Shown: in pieces, positions 53,001 to 58,732 of the stretch
Numbering within the stretch: position 1 is the stretch's first letter
How the letters are laid out: each line of letters opens with the position of its first letter
DNA from: Taeniopygia guttata
Lineage: Eukaryota > Chordata > Aves > Passeriformes > Estrildidae
NCBI RefSeq assembly: GCF_048771995.1
Contig: NC_133063.1
Location: forward strand, 7,824,001 to 7,888,000
Direction: 5' to 3'
Length of the DNA: 64,000 bases
Notes under the pieces: model-generated
What the model saw: the letters and a program-made list of their open reading frames with translations, nothing else
Database searches by the model: none
What the model was told of the DNA's origin: nothing
Made by a program: the position numbers and the translations under genes

Positions 53001-56000
53001 ACCAGACATATCGTCAGACCAAGCACCAGTCATACTGATGGCTTTTGGCCATGTAGTAAAATGATGCCTGGAATGCATCTCTACAATCAAGAATTATGCT
53101 GAATAATGCAATAATCACACTTTTCCATTCTTAACTATCCTGATCTGCCCCATAAATGGTTAAAAGGTGTGCCAAATAATTTTTTCTTTGCAGACTGATT
53201 TTTCAGTTCAGCAAACCAAAAGGGAAAATACGCATCTTGGAAGTAAATTCAATTCCAGTCTGAGTCTCCAAAAGTAGTGAAGCTTGCACCAAAAAACAGT
53301 TACTATCTGTACAATAAAATAATGTCGTCATTACTGTTTTTTTAAAAATCTCTTCTGACAGAAATCCAAGAATGATAATTTTTCTCCTTAATAGTTGCAC
53401 AATAACCAAGAAAACACGTCTTCAAAATTTATTACCTTGCTTCTGTTCACAATTCACAGCACATCCCAAAATAAGTTGAAGCATTCTCCCAAGCTCTGCA
53501 GCATCAGCATGCTCTCCAATCAGGTTAACATCAGGAAGGGTGAAGTCATTTATCTGTTGCCCTAGAATCTGCATAAAATCAAGGTACATACATGGCTGTA
53601 TCACTGCACATACACATATCAATTTCTTTCATACAAAGATGATTCAGAATCAACAACAGCAATTCACTCCTACTTTACTATAGTTTTGAGCACACCTTCA
53701 AAACAAACTAAATTGCTTAATATAACATCCCACTATAAAATCATACTGTTTGATACAAATAATATTTGGAAAAAGATAAGCATTACTGTCTCAACTCACA
53801 AGCAACTACTAGGTAAACACTTGGCAAGATTCTTTCGTAAAGAATTAAAAGCTGAAACATGTTTCACCTATACAATACATATATATAACACTGACAGGTG
53901 ACAAATATAAGACTGCAAAAAACTCAGATCTCTAGACCTCACACTTTTAGCAAATTTAAGGATATCTGGCAAGTCTTACAGATAAAAAAGCTGTTCCATG
54001 GAAGAGAATCTGAGGTAGTAGTACAATGATATGTAATTAAACAGCCCACATGCAGAAAGAAAAGCCCTGCAAAACAAAGGCCCGTGTGACTCGCTATTAG
54101 TGTTATCTGATTTATCATTAAAGATCATTAAGGATTAATGATTGGCAGTAGAAGGAACTAGACAATTCTGCTAAATTGTTCTTTACTGAACAGAGGGTTG
54201 AAAATATGAATATGAAATTTAGAATTAAACACATCACTGACACATTAATTGCAGATAAAAAGAAACTGTAACTTCTTAAACAGGGTACAATATGGAAACA
54301 ATGACTATATAGAAGGTATCAGTCATGTGTTTGCTGCATGCTCTTTTTGTGCAATACCCAAGAAAAACAGAAATCAGGTTAAGGAATTCATAAAAAACAG
54401 CGTATAAGAAGAATACAAAGAACACAAGTTATTGTGAAGTTTAGTAAGGCTGGGTTTCATGGAAGTGTTGAGGTTTTGTTCTGATTAGCTACGGAGTGTT
54501 TTCTGTTGTGGAACAACAGGATTTTTAAGCAGTTTTCTCAAAGAATTAACTTCAACACTACTAAAAATCTCTGCATACTTTAAAGCATGCAGATTCACTC
54601 TTGTTGGAAAAGACTTTCTTTAGGTCAAAAGAATTATGTGAATGCATCAACCACAATGAAAAATATTACCATCATATACAGACTCCACTAGCAGAAAATA
54701 CAATGTATTTTGATTCTGATATGTATTTATATATTGATCTGCACTTCTTGAATTTCTTTCAAATGCAATGCTGGGTTTAAGTTAACAATACTACAGTGAC
54801 CTCTTAGTCACTGACAATAAAATTTCTATGAGGAAAGCTGAAGGGAAGAGGTAAATTGGAAGGCACCAGTAAGATGTGAAGGATGTGAAAGTGTGAACTG
54901 AGTTTGAAATAAACAATTTAAAGAAACAAAGCAAAAAAAAAACCCAAAGGCCCTAAAAGAAATATGAAAATGAAGGATAGACTGTATAATAAGTACCTTG
55001 AGATGAAAAAGAGCATTTGACCCATTTTCAAAAGACAAAAGAATGATACATTTACAAAAAAGTTAAAGTTTCAGTTCCAGAGCAGCAGAGGTCTACAGCA
55101 AGATGAACTGATGCAGAACAAAGCATGAAAGCTATAAATAGTTAACTTAGGCTTCTTGTTCTTCTATACTTTAATGGACAATGACAGCAAATGTAGCAGT
55201 TTTACCGATTGTTCTTCAGAATGCAATACAAATTTGAGGCTGAATAATATTAGTATATACATTTGTCAAATGCTTTTAACTACATCAGGTAAAATCCACA
55301 TACATATCTATATTTTCGTAGCAAAGGAGGGAATACTGTTGAGGAAAACATAATCAGAATTTATTAGTAGAATCCACAATACCCCTACTATCACCTCCAG
55401 CATTGCCTCAGCAGGAAAACTACCAACCTAAACCGAAATCCAGTGAGATTAATAAATGTGCACTACCTTTACAGAAACTAATCAGCTTGAATCCACTCAG
55501 AACTTGCCTAACAGTAAAGTTTTGACACTAGAGACTTAATCATCATACATACTAACCAACCAAAAAGAAGCTTGCATCACTTTGTCTTAGTAATATTAAT
55601 TTTCCATAACAAAAACCTGATCTGTTTCTTTTTAGTGTTCCCAGTCATGACCAGCTTGCTTAATCATCACTTTTCAACATTTATTTAAACATGGATAACT
55701 AGTAATTTACTGAAGATGACCTCCTAAGACTAAATTTTTCTTTCTGAAGTACTTCAATTTATTAACAAATAATCTCTGTAGTGTTTATGAGAAGACAGTA
55801 TTTTGAAACAAGCAGTGTCTAGAACATGCATACTATGGATTTTGTGCTGCTGTCTGTACAGATCAATTCATCTCAAACATCACTGAAAGCATATTTCAGC
55901 TGAAGGTTCACCACTGAAAGAAAAATACTGTCTCCTCTGGAGTAATTAAGTGCTGAGTTTGCTAAAAATAAGAGAGAATGACAAGTAATGAGTCCAATAC

Positions 56001-56484
56001 ACCTGAATTAAAATATTTAATTTAAAATATTAGTATGGGGAGAGGCTAGAAAGGCTCTTTACTCACTCTCCTCAAGAGAAAAGTAAGCAAAAGAGCAGAC
56101 TTCAACTGCAGAGGAGGAAGGAAAAAAAATCAGACACAGGTACATTACAGTACATCAGACACAAAGCTATCATCAGAACATAGTCAATAAAGCCATCTGT
56201 TCTTCACATGAGAAAACTTGTGTGTCAGGCTTCCCTGGAACTCCTGAGAGTTCAATAAAGCAGGTGAGAAGGTTTGAAGAAGGCCAAGACTAGGAAATAG
56301 GCCATGAATCACTATATATGCCAAAAAGAAAACATCAGAACTTAACCTGCAGAATACAATTTATCTTCCTCAGGTTAACTAAAATACAGATTCAAAAGGC
56401 AAGCAGATGCAGATTAGTTCAAATAGTTCTTACCTCATGGTTGTAATCCAGTATTCCTTTCAAAATTTTCTTCAAGTTGCTTAC
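13869..56484 (-). CDS. HOOK3: HOOK3, exons 4-22 of 22 (5' part outside window): dynein-dynactin activating adaptor
   Basis: Nineteen minus-strand exons, joined at GT-AG junctions in consistent phase, give 646 codons and a stop that read colinearly as Hook3 from human residue 73 to 718. Hook3 is a cytosolic coiled-coil adaptor. Its N-terminal Hook domain binds dynein light intermediate chain, its coiled coil lies along dynactin, and its C-terminus binds FTS/AKTIP, FHIP proteins and cargo. It is Hook3 rather than Hook1 or Hook2 because the diagnostic C-terminus (ending RRSYPGHVQPATAR) and the central segment MYMQNTVSLEEELRKANAAR match Hook3. Exon joins: 56434-56484, 53436-53568, 51301-51368, 44120-44182, 42590-42673, 41394-41557, 39141-39281, 37462-37663, 34067-34177, 31445-31532, 30831-30900, 27190-27330, 24901-24988, 19915-19949, 19042-19124, 17620-17720, 15630-15734, 15453-15524, 13869-14009. 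The exon sum equals the human length for this part, so the gene looks intact. Exons 1-3 and the start codon are beyond base 64000. Exon numbers and human comparison are from memory of the family. Confidence 0.98.
14010..15452 (-). other. HOOK3 intron 21
   Basis: GT-AG intron of about 1.4 kb. I see no repeat or coding signal in it. Confidence 0.85.
15453..15524 (-). CDS. HOOK3: HOOK3 exon 21 (residues 649-672)
   Basis: This 72-nt phase 0/0 exon encodes KEYEKTKSQREMEEKFIVSA then WYNM. The acceptor is TTTTATAG and the donor ATG|GTAAGA. Intron 20, between exons 20 and 21, is only 105 nt, the shortest in the window. Confidence 0.97.
15630..15734 (-). CDS. HOOK3: HOOK3 exon 20 (residues 614-648)
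   Basis: This 105-nt phase 0/0 exon encodes VIRTLDPKQNQGAAPEIQAL then KNQLQERDRMLHSLE, at the start of the C-terminal region that binds FTS/FHIP partners in the family. The donor GAG|GTAGTA is non-consensus at +4. Human has RLFHSLE where this gene has RMLHSLE. Confidence 0.97.
15735..17619 (-). other. HOOK3 intron 19
   Basis: GT-AG intron of about 1.9 kb. It contains one CR1 3' end (16484-16700); the rest is unremarkable. Confidence 0.85.
16484..16700 (+). mobile_element. CR1 LINE 3' fragment
   Basis: The copy reads as a CR1 3' region in plus orientation: GAGGAGTGGTTGAGGGAGCT, AGCCTGGAGAAAA, CTTGAAAGGAGGTAGTG, then ATGATCTTGGAGATC and a terminal TTCTATTAT. It is 5'-truncated, divergent and noncoding. 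It lies antisense to HOOK3 in intron 19. Confidence 0.85.
17620..17720 (-). CDS. HOOK3: HOOK3 exon 19 (residues 580-613)
   Basis: This 101-nt exon completes Ser580 and encodes LKIEELQEALRKKEEEMKQM then EERYKKYLEKAKS. The acceptor is ATAAAG|CA, which lacks a good pyrimidine tract and may be weak. The donor is AGC|GTAAGT. Confidence 0.96.
17721..19041 (-). other. HOOK3 intron 18
   Basis: GT-AG intron of about 1.3 kb. It holds one very short CR1 3' end near 18755-18822; otherwise nothing recognised. Confidence 0.85.
18755..18822 (+). mobile_element. CR1 LINE 3' end, severely truncated
   Basis: The text GACTAGATGATCTTTAAGGT, then TTCCAACCTCTTAATTC and two copies of the terminal octamer-like TTCTATGA, is the canonical CR1 3' end. 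The body upstream is too diverged to delimit, so the start is approximate. Confidence 0.85.
19042..19124 (-). CDS. HOOK3: HOOK3 exon 18 (residues 553-579)
   Basis: This 83-nt exon encodes EKLHEANNELQKKRAIIEDL then EPRCNNS, and leaves one base of Ser580. Cys576 stands where I recall Phe in human (EPRFNNSS). The acceptor is TGTAACAG|T and the donor AGTT|GTGAGT. Confidence 0.97.
19125..19914 (-). other. HOOK3 intron 17
   Basis: GT-AG intron of about 0.8 kb, between the 35-nt exon 17 and exon 18. It contains the perfect inverted repeat at 19289-19322. Confidence 0.85.
19289..19322. repeat. Perfect 14-bp inverted repeat, 6-nt loop
   Basis: The left arm GTTAACTAACAAGT (19289-19302) is the exact reverse complement of the right arm ACTTGTTAGTTAAC (19309-19322), with loop AGAAAC. 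The pre-mRNA could form a 14-bp hairpin, with no mismatch, about 165 nt downstream of the exon 18 acceptor position as counted into the intron. Confidence 0.9.
19915..19949 (-). CDS. HOOK3: HOOK3 exon 17 (residues 541-551), 35-nt small exon
   Basis: This exon is only 35 nt and encodes SVLLKKKLEEH plus two bases of Leu552. The acceptor is TATTTTAG and the donor CATCT|GTAAGT. The size and phases fit its neighbours exactly, so it is not a cryptic exon. Confidence 0.96.
21694..21724 (-). repeat. AATAAA followed by an A20 tract on the HOOK3 sense strand
   Basis: On the minus strand AATAAA (21724-21719) is followed after 5 nt by 20 consecutive A residues (21713-21694). It may be a homopolymer expansion, the poly(A) end of an old retrocopy, or an intronic polyadenylation site. 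I do not recognise a parental gene in the sequence upstream (21725-21950). Confidence 0.6.
22396..22575 (-). mobile_element. CR1 LINE 3' fragment
   Basis: In plus-strand reading this is the reverse complement of the CR1 3' end: AATGGCTTGGGTTGGAATGG, CATGGTCCAACCCCCTTCAA, TCAGGTTGCTCAACGCC, GGATGGGGCATCCACAACTT and TTCCAGCGTCTCACC. It is in the same orientation as HOOK3 and noncoding. Confidence 0.92.
24051..24084. repeat. Two-copy 17-nt tandem repeat
   Basis: The unit TAAATTTACCAAACTCT is followed directly by TAAATTTAACAAACTCT, with one mismatch. It is AT-rich and intronic, with no evident function. Confidence 0.8.
24901..24988 (-). CDS. HOOK3: HOOK3 exon 16 (residues 512-540)
   Basis: This 88-nt exon completes Arg511 and encodes LVNQRLLEVQSQVEELQKSL then QDQGSKAED. 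The acceptor is TTTCCTAG|A and the donor GAT|GTAAGT. It is coiled coil and matches human along its length. Confidence 0.98.
25341..26585 (-). mobile_element. CR1 LINE, 3' end plus partial RT region
   Basis: The 3' end lies near 25341 (GGTTGGAAGGGATGTCC, then GATCCAACCTCCTCCTTAA). Toward higher coordinates the sequence follows the CR1 ORF2 reverse-transcriptase region in reverse complement: TTGATCAAAGGCTTTGCTAA (AFD-like core), AATAAATTCATGTTGACAT, and CTTGCCCTTCTTGAGGGTGA. It is frameshifted throughout and clearly dead. The middle (25450-25800) is poorly matching and may be diverged or internally inserted. Confidence 0.8.
26725..27145 (-). mobile_element. CR1 LINE fragment close to the exon 15 donor
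   Basis: Reverse-complement CR1 text includes CTGTTGAGTTTTTAATACAT, ACAACCTCTCTGGGCAACAT, CTCCAGTGTTCAGCAACCCT, AAGCCTTCTCTTTTCCTGGC, and TTGTGGCCTTTCACAGGACT. The true 3' terminus is missing and the 5' part lies nearest to exon 15. It is in sense orientation to HOOK3. Confidence 0.88.
27190..27330 (-). CDS. HOOK3: HOOK3 exon 15 (residues 465-510)
   Basis: This 141-nt exon encodes EKLIRLQHENKMLKLNQEGS, then DNEKIALLQSLLDDANLRKN and ELETEN, a well-conserved coiled coil. The acceptor is TGTTTAG|G; the joined codon 464 is AAG (Lys, Arg in human). The donor is AACAG|GTAAGA. A CR1 copy begins about 44 nt beyond the donor. Confidence 0.98.
27690..30285 (-). mobile_element. CR1 LINE with endonuclease and RT remnants, interrupted
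   Basis: The 3' end is at about 27690 and the most 5' recognised part at about 30285. On the minus strand, open pieces retain CR1 ORF2 similarity: LVLFLMEDFSFPDGC and RFLNCVKDNFLTQLLSKPTR (endonuclease C-terminus, 29955-30191), SALDFCWADFNPFRGL (29730-29954), and HLDTHKSIGLGGIH (RT start, 29259-29300). The RT core between about 29190 and 29090 is deleted. The copy is interrupted at about 28300-28795 by a plus-strand CR1. Stops and frameshifts make it inactive. Confidence 0.85.
28300..28788 (+). mobile_element. CR1 LINE 3' copy nested inside another CR1
   Basis: Plus-orientation CR1 landmarks are ACCTGGACAAACTGAAGGAG, AACCTCATGAGGTTCAACAA, GGCAAGGCTGGATGGAGATT and AGATGATCTTTAAGGTTCCT, ending with TTCCAACCCAAGCTGTTCTA. 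The older minus copy resumes on both sides (ATGTTCAGCTGCTGTCAACC to the left, CAGCCACTCTTCTCCAATCC to the right), showing that this element inserted into it later. Confidence 0.85.
30360..30793 (-). mobile_element. CR1 LINE fragment close to the exon 14 donor
   Basis: Reverse-complement CR1 text includes TAATATCCAACCTAAACCTT, CTCTCCAGGCTGAACAGATC, ATATTGTGGCACCCAAAACT, TGCAGAGCAGAGCAGGACAA and GGCTGCCAGGGCACTGCTAA. It overlaps in CR1 consensus with part of the neighbouring long copy, so it is a separate insertion. It ends about 37 nt from the exon 14 donor. Confidence 0.88.
30831..30900 (-). CDS. HOOK3: HOOK3 exon 14 (residues 441-463)
   Basis: This 70-nt exon encodes LMPLGRQEPSDSLAAEIITP then EI, and splits codon 464. 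The acceptor is ACTCAG|GA and the donor AAA|GTAAGC. It corresponds to a Pro/Ser-rich break between coiled-coil segments and has more substitutions than its neighbours (GRQEPSD against human GSQESSD). A CR1 fragment ends about 37 nt beyond the donor. Confidence 0.96.
30901..31444 (-). other. HOOK3 intron 13
   Basis: GT-AG intron of 544 nt with no repeat or other signal recognised. Confidence 0.85.
31445..31532 (-). CDS. HOOK3: HOOK3 exon 13 (residues 412-440)
   Basis: This 88-nt exon encodes RLRTERDSLKETIEELRCVQ then AQEGQLTTT and ends with the first base of Gly441. The acceptor is TTATTCAG and the donor ACAG|GTAAAG. Confidence 0.97.
31533..34066 (-). other. HOOK3 intron 12
   Basis: GT-AG intron of about 2.5 kb. 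I recognise no interspersed repeat; open frames are short and not protein-like. Confidence 0.8.
34067..34177 (-). CDS. HOOK3: HOOK3 exon 12 (residues 375-411)
   Basis: This 111-nt phase 0/0 exon encodes AVELQNRLSEESKKADKLDY then ECKRLKEKVDSLQKEKD. It carries Tyr394 and Cys396 where I recall Phe and Tyr in human. The acceptor is TCTCACAG and the donor GAT|GTAAGT. Confidence 0.97.
34178..37461 (-). other. HOOK3 intron 11
   Basis: GT-AG intron of about 3.3 kb with scattered short A-runs; no repeat family or coding signal recognised. Confidence 0.8.
37462..37663 (-). CDS. HOOK3: HOOK3 exon 11 (residues 308-374)
   Basis: At 202 nt this is the longest coding exon in the window. It encodes HSSDKVAKLESQVESYKKKL, the segment LEDLGDLRRQVKLLEEKN, and ends SQLETYKRQ. 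The segment containing MYMQNTVSLEEE identifies the family. The acceptor is CCTTCAG|G and the donor CAG|GTGAGG. Confidence 0.98.
37664..39140 (-). other. HOOK3 intron 10
   Basis: GT-AG intron of about 1.5 kb. It includes an interrupted A-rich tract (about 38137-38165); nothing else recognised. Confidence 0.8.
39141..39281 (-). CDS. HOOK3: HOOK3 exon 10 (residues 261-306, Arg260/Arg307 split)
   Basis: This 141-nt exon encodes coiled coil beginning LEAAKDDYRIRCEELEKEIA and ending LKDEIDVL. The acceptor is TTACAG|A and the donor TCAG|GTAAAT. All acidic/leucine heptad positions look intact. Confidence 0.97.
39282..41393 (-). other. HOOK3 intron 9
   Basis: GT-AG intron of about 2.1 kb. A purine-rich plus-strand stretch (about 40540-40860) appears as pyrimidine-rich RNA in the HOOK3 transcript. 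Open frames on the minus strand there (rich in Phe, Ser and Leu) are products of that bias, not genes. Confidence 0.75.
41394..41557 (-). CDS. HOOK3: HOOK3 exon 9 (residues 206-260)
   Basis: This 164-nt exon encodes a coiled-coil stretch beginning VAALQEEKSSLLAENQILME, a short SDSIEDPNSPAGRR break, and a second helix ending LEQLQEETF. The donor AG|GTAGAA splits Arg260. The acceptor is CAACAG|GTT. The Pro/Gly-containing break interrupts the coiled coil and is conserved in Hook3. Confidence 0.97.
41558..42589 (-). other. HOOK3 intron 8
   Basis: GT-AG intron of about 1 kb. Short imperfect duplications of AATACACTGTATTA occur near 41686-41735; nothing else recognised. Confidence 0.8.
42590..42673 (-). 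CDS. HOOK3: HOOK3 exon 8 (residues 178-205), start of coiled coil
   Basis: This 84-nt phase 0/0 exon encodes LKKTTEELNEALATKEEIAQ then RCHELDMQ, with heptad-like spacing. The acceptor is ATGGTAG, with a weak pyrimidine tract, and the donor CAG|GTAAGT. Human has SAKEE where this gene has ATKEE. Confidence 0.97.
42674..44119 (-). other. HOOK3 intron 7
   Basis: GT-AG intron of about 1.4 kb. It is flanked internally by a T-rich run (43732-43756) and an A-run (about 44033-44050). No repeat family recognised between them. Confidence 0.8.
44120..44182 (-). CDS. HOOK3: HOOK3 exon 7 (residues 157-177)
   Basis: This 63-nt phase 0/0 exon encodes LMSKESPVSVGNDAYVDLDR plus Gln, the linker between the Hook domain and the first coiled coil. 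The acceptor is AATTGCAG and the donor CAG|GTATCT. It lies between the largest complete intron (intron 6, about 7.1 kb) and intron 7. Confidence 0.97.
46929..46968. repeat. Two-copy 20-nt tandem repeat
   Basis: AGATTTCATACAGATAGGCA is followed immediately by AGATTTCATACAGCTAGGCA, with a single mismatch. It is probably a recent slippage or duplication event in intron 6. Confidence 0.85.
49530..49800 (-). pseudogene. Decayed CR1 reverse-transcriptase fragment
   Basis: A minus-strand open stretch reads GDVTVRWKLANIPVFKKK and then a region resembling the CR1 RT motif that follows it (consensus sense: GDVPxDWKLANVTPIFKKGxK...NYRPVSLT), with YRSTSLQCLAKL in the equivalent place. Further on, QHRLIQEEFKGVRFCKE matches the HGFxxGRSC area poorly. 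No CR1 3' end is attached, so this is an older internal piece, highly diverged. Confidence 0.7.
51301..51368 (-). CDS. HOOK3: HOOK3 exon 6 (residues 134-156), dynein LIC-binding helix
   Basis: This 68-nt exon encodes EYIQTIMMMEESVQHVVMTA followed by IQE, the last long helix of the Hook domain. Gln147 and Ile154, which are known in human HOOK3 to be needed for dynein light intermediate chain binding, are both present at those positions (SVQHVV and TAIQE). The acceptor is TTTTCAG|AG and the donor GAG|GTATGC. Thr138 replaces the Ala I recall in human. Confidence 0.97.
51369..53435 (-). other. HOOK3 intron 5
   Basis: GT-AG intron of about 2.1 kb. No repeat family recognised with confidence. Confidence 0.8.
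53436..53568 (-). CDS. HOOK3: HOOK3 exon 5 (residues 90-133)
   Basis: This 133-nt exon encodes the Hook-domain stretch starting ILGQQINDFTLPDVNLIGEH and ending NCEQKQ. It begins in phase 0 after TTTTATGCAG and ends with one base of Glu134 at CAAG|GTAATA. The segment is nearly identical to human Hook3 (HADAAELG where human has HSDAAELG). Confidence 0.97.
53569..56433 (-). other. HOOK3 intron 4
   Basis: GT-AG intron of about 2.9 kb. AT-rich, with no recognised repeat or coding signal. Confidence 0.8.
56434..56484 (-). CDS. HOOK3: HOOK3 exon 4 (residues 73-89)
   Basis: This 51-nt phase 0/0 exon encodes VSNLKKILKGILDYNHE, part of the globular Hook domain. The acceptor is AAATAG before GTAAGC and the donor is GAG|GTAAGA. 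The first residue is Val where human has Ile. It is the most 5' exon I can place: no exon matching the expected preceding segment (ending near DNWRLK) was found up to base 64000, so intron 3 is longer than 7.5 kb. Confidence 0.96.
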
Positions 56485-57399
56485 CTATTTGACAAGAAGG
56501 AGGAAATACAATAAACACAGGGAGCATTTTACAGAGAAATGATCATAAAGTGGGTAATCACAGAAAAATCACACAAAAGAAGGATATAATTACATCTATT
56601 TACACACAGATAAATTTGGAAACATGAAAGTTATGCAAGAGGCCCTTATGACCAGACTTCCAGATGTGATCACAAATCTTTATGAATTCACAGAACCCAT
56701 TTAAATTTATGAGAAATATATCATAGTCTTAGATAGACTTTAAATCAGATCATATGCCATGAATGTTTTTAGATACTTGTTTATCTTAGGATTATCTTTG
56801 CACCCAGAAGTTGAAATATTATTTTCCCTCCTTTCTGCTCTTGAACTATCCTATTAATCTACTTTCTGCAGAGATAAACCTCTTCCAAATCAAAACCAGA
56901 TACTGCTCAATATCATCCTTTATTGTCAACTCATATTATTTGTTGTTTTTTCTCATTAATTATTCCTCTTAGTTCTTTAATTTTTGTTCTTGTCATTCTC
57001 TGTCCCTCTTTCCAGTTTTTACAAATAAATGTCTGTCTTACAGTATCTGGCAAAATCCACATTTCTCCAAGATGACTTCACTGCTATACAAAGGTATCTT
57101 CTGTTCACTCACATAACCAATGGCATCAGTTAAGTACCTCCTGCTGTACAGAATGTATGTCACATTCCTCTAGTACTGAGTATTGCTCCCTTCCCAGAAA
57201 AAACCCATTTGCATCAAGTCTCTGGAAATACAGTGTTTAAAATTATAAAAATGCCCATGGGTCTCACATGGTGAAATTCAGAGGAAAAAGAAGAATCTTT
57301 GCTGAAAGTAATTGCTAGATAGAGATTACCAATTACTGTTCAAGTATTTAAGAAAAGAATTTACAGAATAGAAACAGCACACTGTTTCCTGAGACAGCA

Positions 57400-57790
57400 G
57401 TGGCTGAGGAAGCTGGAGCTGTTCAGCCTGGAGAAAAGGAGGCTCAGGGGTGACCTTATCACTCTTTACAACTCCCTGAAAGGAGGCTGTAGCCCAGGTG
57501 GGAGTCAGCCTCTTCTCCCAGGTAACAAGAGATGGGACAAGAGGAAAAGGCTTCAAGTTTTGCCAGGAAAAGATTTTTGCAAGGAAGAGCATCAGCATAC
57601 ATATCTTTGTCAGAAAGGGTTATCAAGCATTGTAACAGGCTACCCAGGACATGACTGAGCCACCATCCTTGTGGTGTGCAAAGAGCTGTGTAGATGTGGT
57701 ACACTGGAACATGACTTACTGGTGGACTTGGCAGTTTATGGTTGGATTCTATGATCTTAAGGATCTTTACCAACCTAAATGATTATATGA
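57400..57790 (+). mobile_element. CR1 LINE 3' fragment
   Basis: Landmarks in order are GGCTGAGGAAGCTGGAGCTG, TTCAGCCTGGAGAAAAGGAG, GGCTCAGGGGTGACCTTATC, CTCCCTGAAAGGAGGCTGTA, CCTCTTCTCCCAGGTAACAA, and a 3' end GATCTTAAGGATCTTTACCA then ACCTAAATGATTATATGA. It is the best-preserved CR1 3' copy in intron 3, antisense to HOOK3. Confidence 0.93.
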
Positions 57791-58723
57791 CTGATGTTTA
57801 AACAGGATCTGCAAAGACTAAAACCAATAGAAACAGGCTTCACAAAGTTCTCTCACTGACAGCAACAGCCACAGCAGCAATCTGTGGAACTGCAATGAAG
57901 GGAGAGCAAAACCTCTCAAGTTCTAACTGCCTTTGAAGACCACCATAAATTTTATATTCTTGACCACATTCCAGAAATACCCAGTTAGGAGATTCTGTCC
58001 ACTGACAAATTATTTACCTTTCAAACTACCTGATGGCTGTTAGGAAATGTGATACTGAAATTTAGGGACAAACTCAACACTTCAGTATGGTCAAGAAACA
58101 AAATGAGGTGATGAAAGTAAATTCCAGACTCAAGAAAGGAACAGGATACACATACTAGAAGATTTTTGCGAAGAAAACCAAAGTGATAACAATCTGATTA
58201 TCTGACTACTATTAATCCACTCCCTTTTGGAAAGAAGTGCCAGAAGTTGACTCCTTATTAAGATATAGGAACATTCTGACTATCTCTCTAATCACTGAAT
58301 TTTAAGGCATACAAGAAACAAAAAAATTAATTTAGTCCTGAAAAGTGACACATCAAATGCCCTGACAACCTAGAAAGAGAACTGGAGATGCTACTTTATA
58401 GCATGTATTTATTATCACTCCCCAAATGGCATAATACACAGTTTACACCTTCTACACCAAAGCACATACGTTTTCTGTACTATTATACAAAACACAGCAT
58501 GATCCTTTAAGAGCTGCAACTATTTCCTAGGTGTCTGCCCAACAGCAACCAAGACCACTACTCAAAGGCAATGTGAAATCATAACCAAAGTCTGCAAGAG
58601 ATATAAGAATTTAAAGAAATCAAGAAATTTTATTTTTATATCAAATCACCACAAAGAATATTGCACTGATTGGAATATTATTTTCAAACTTGATTAATTA
58701 AAATCTTCTGGTTTATAATTTAC

Positions 58724-58732
58724 CTGAGTCTG
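58724..58732 (-). other. Candidate 9-nt microexon in intron 3
   Basis: The minus strand reads CGTGGCTCTTTCTGCAG, then CAGACTCAG, then GTAAATT. A good acceptor and a good donor bracket 9 nt, which keeps the frame and would add Gln-Thr-Gln between residues 72 and 73. Human Hook3 as I know it lacks such an insertion, so it is likely to be coincidental or a pseudo-exon. Confidence 0.15.
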
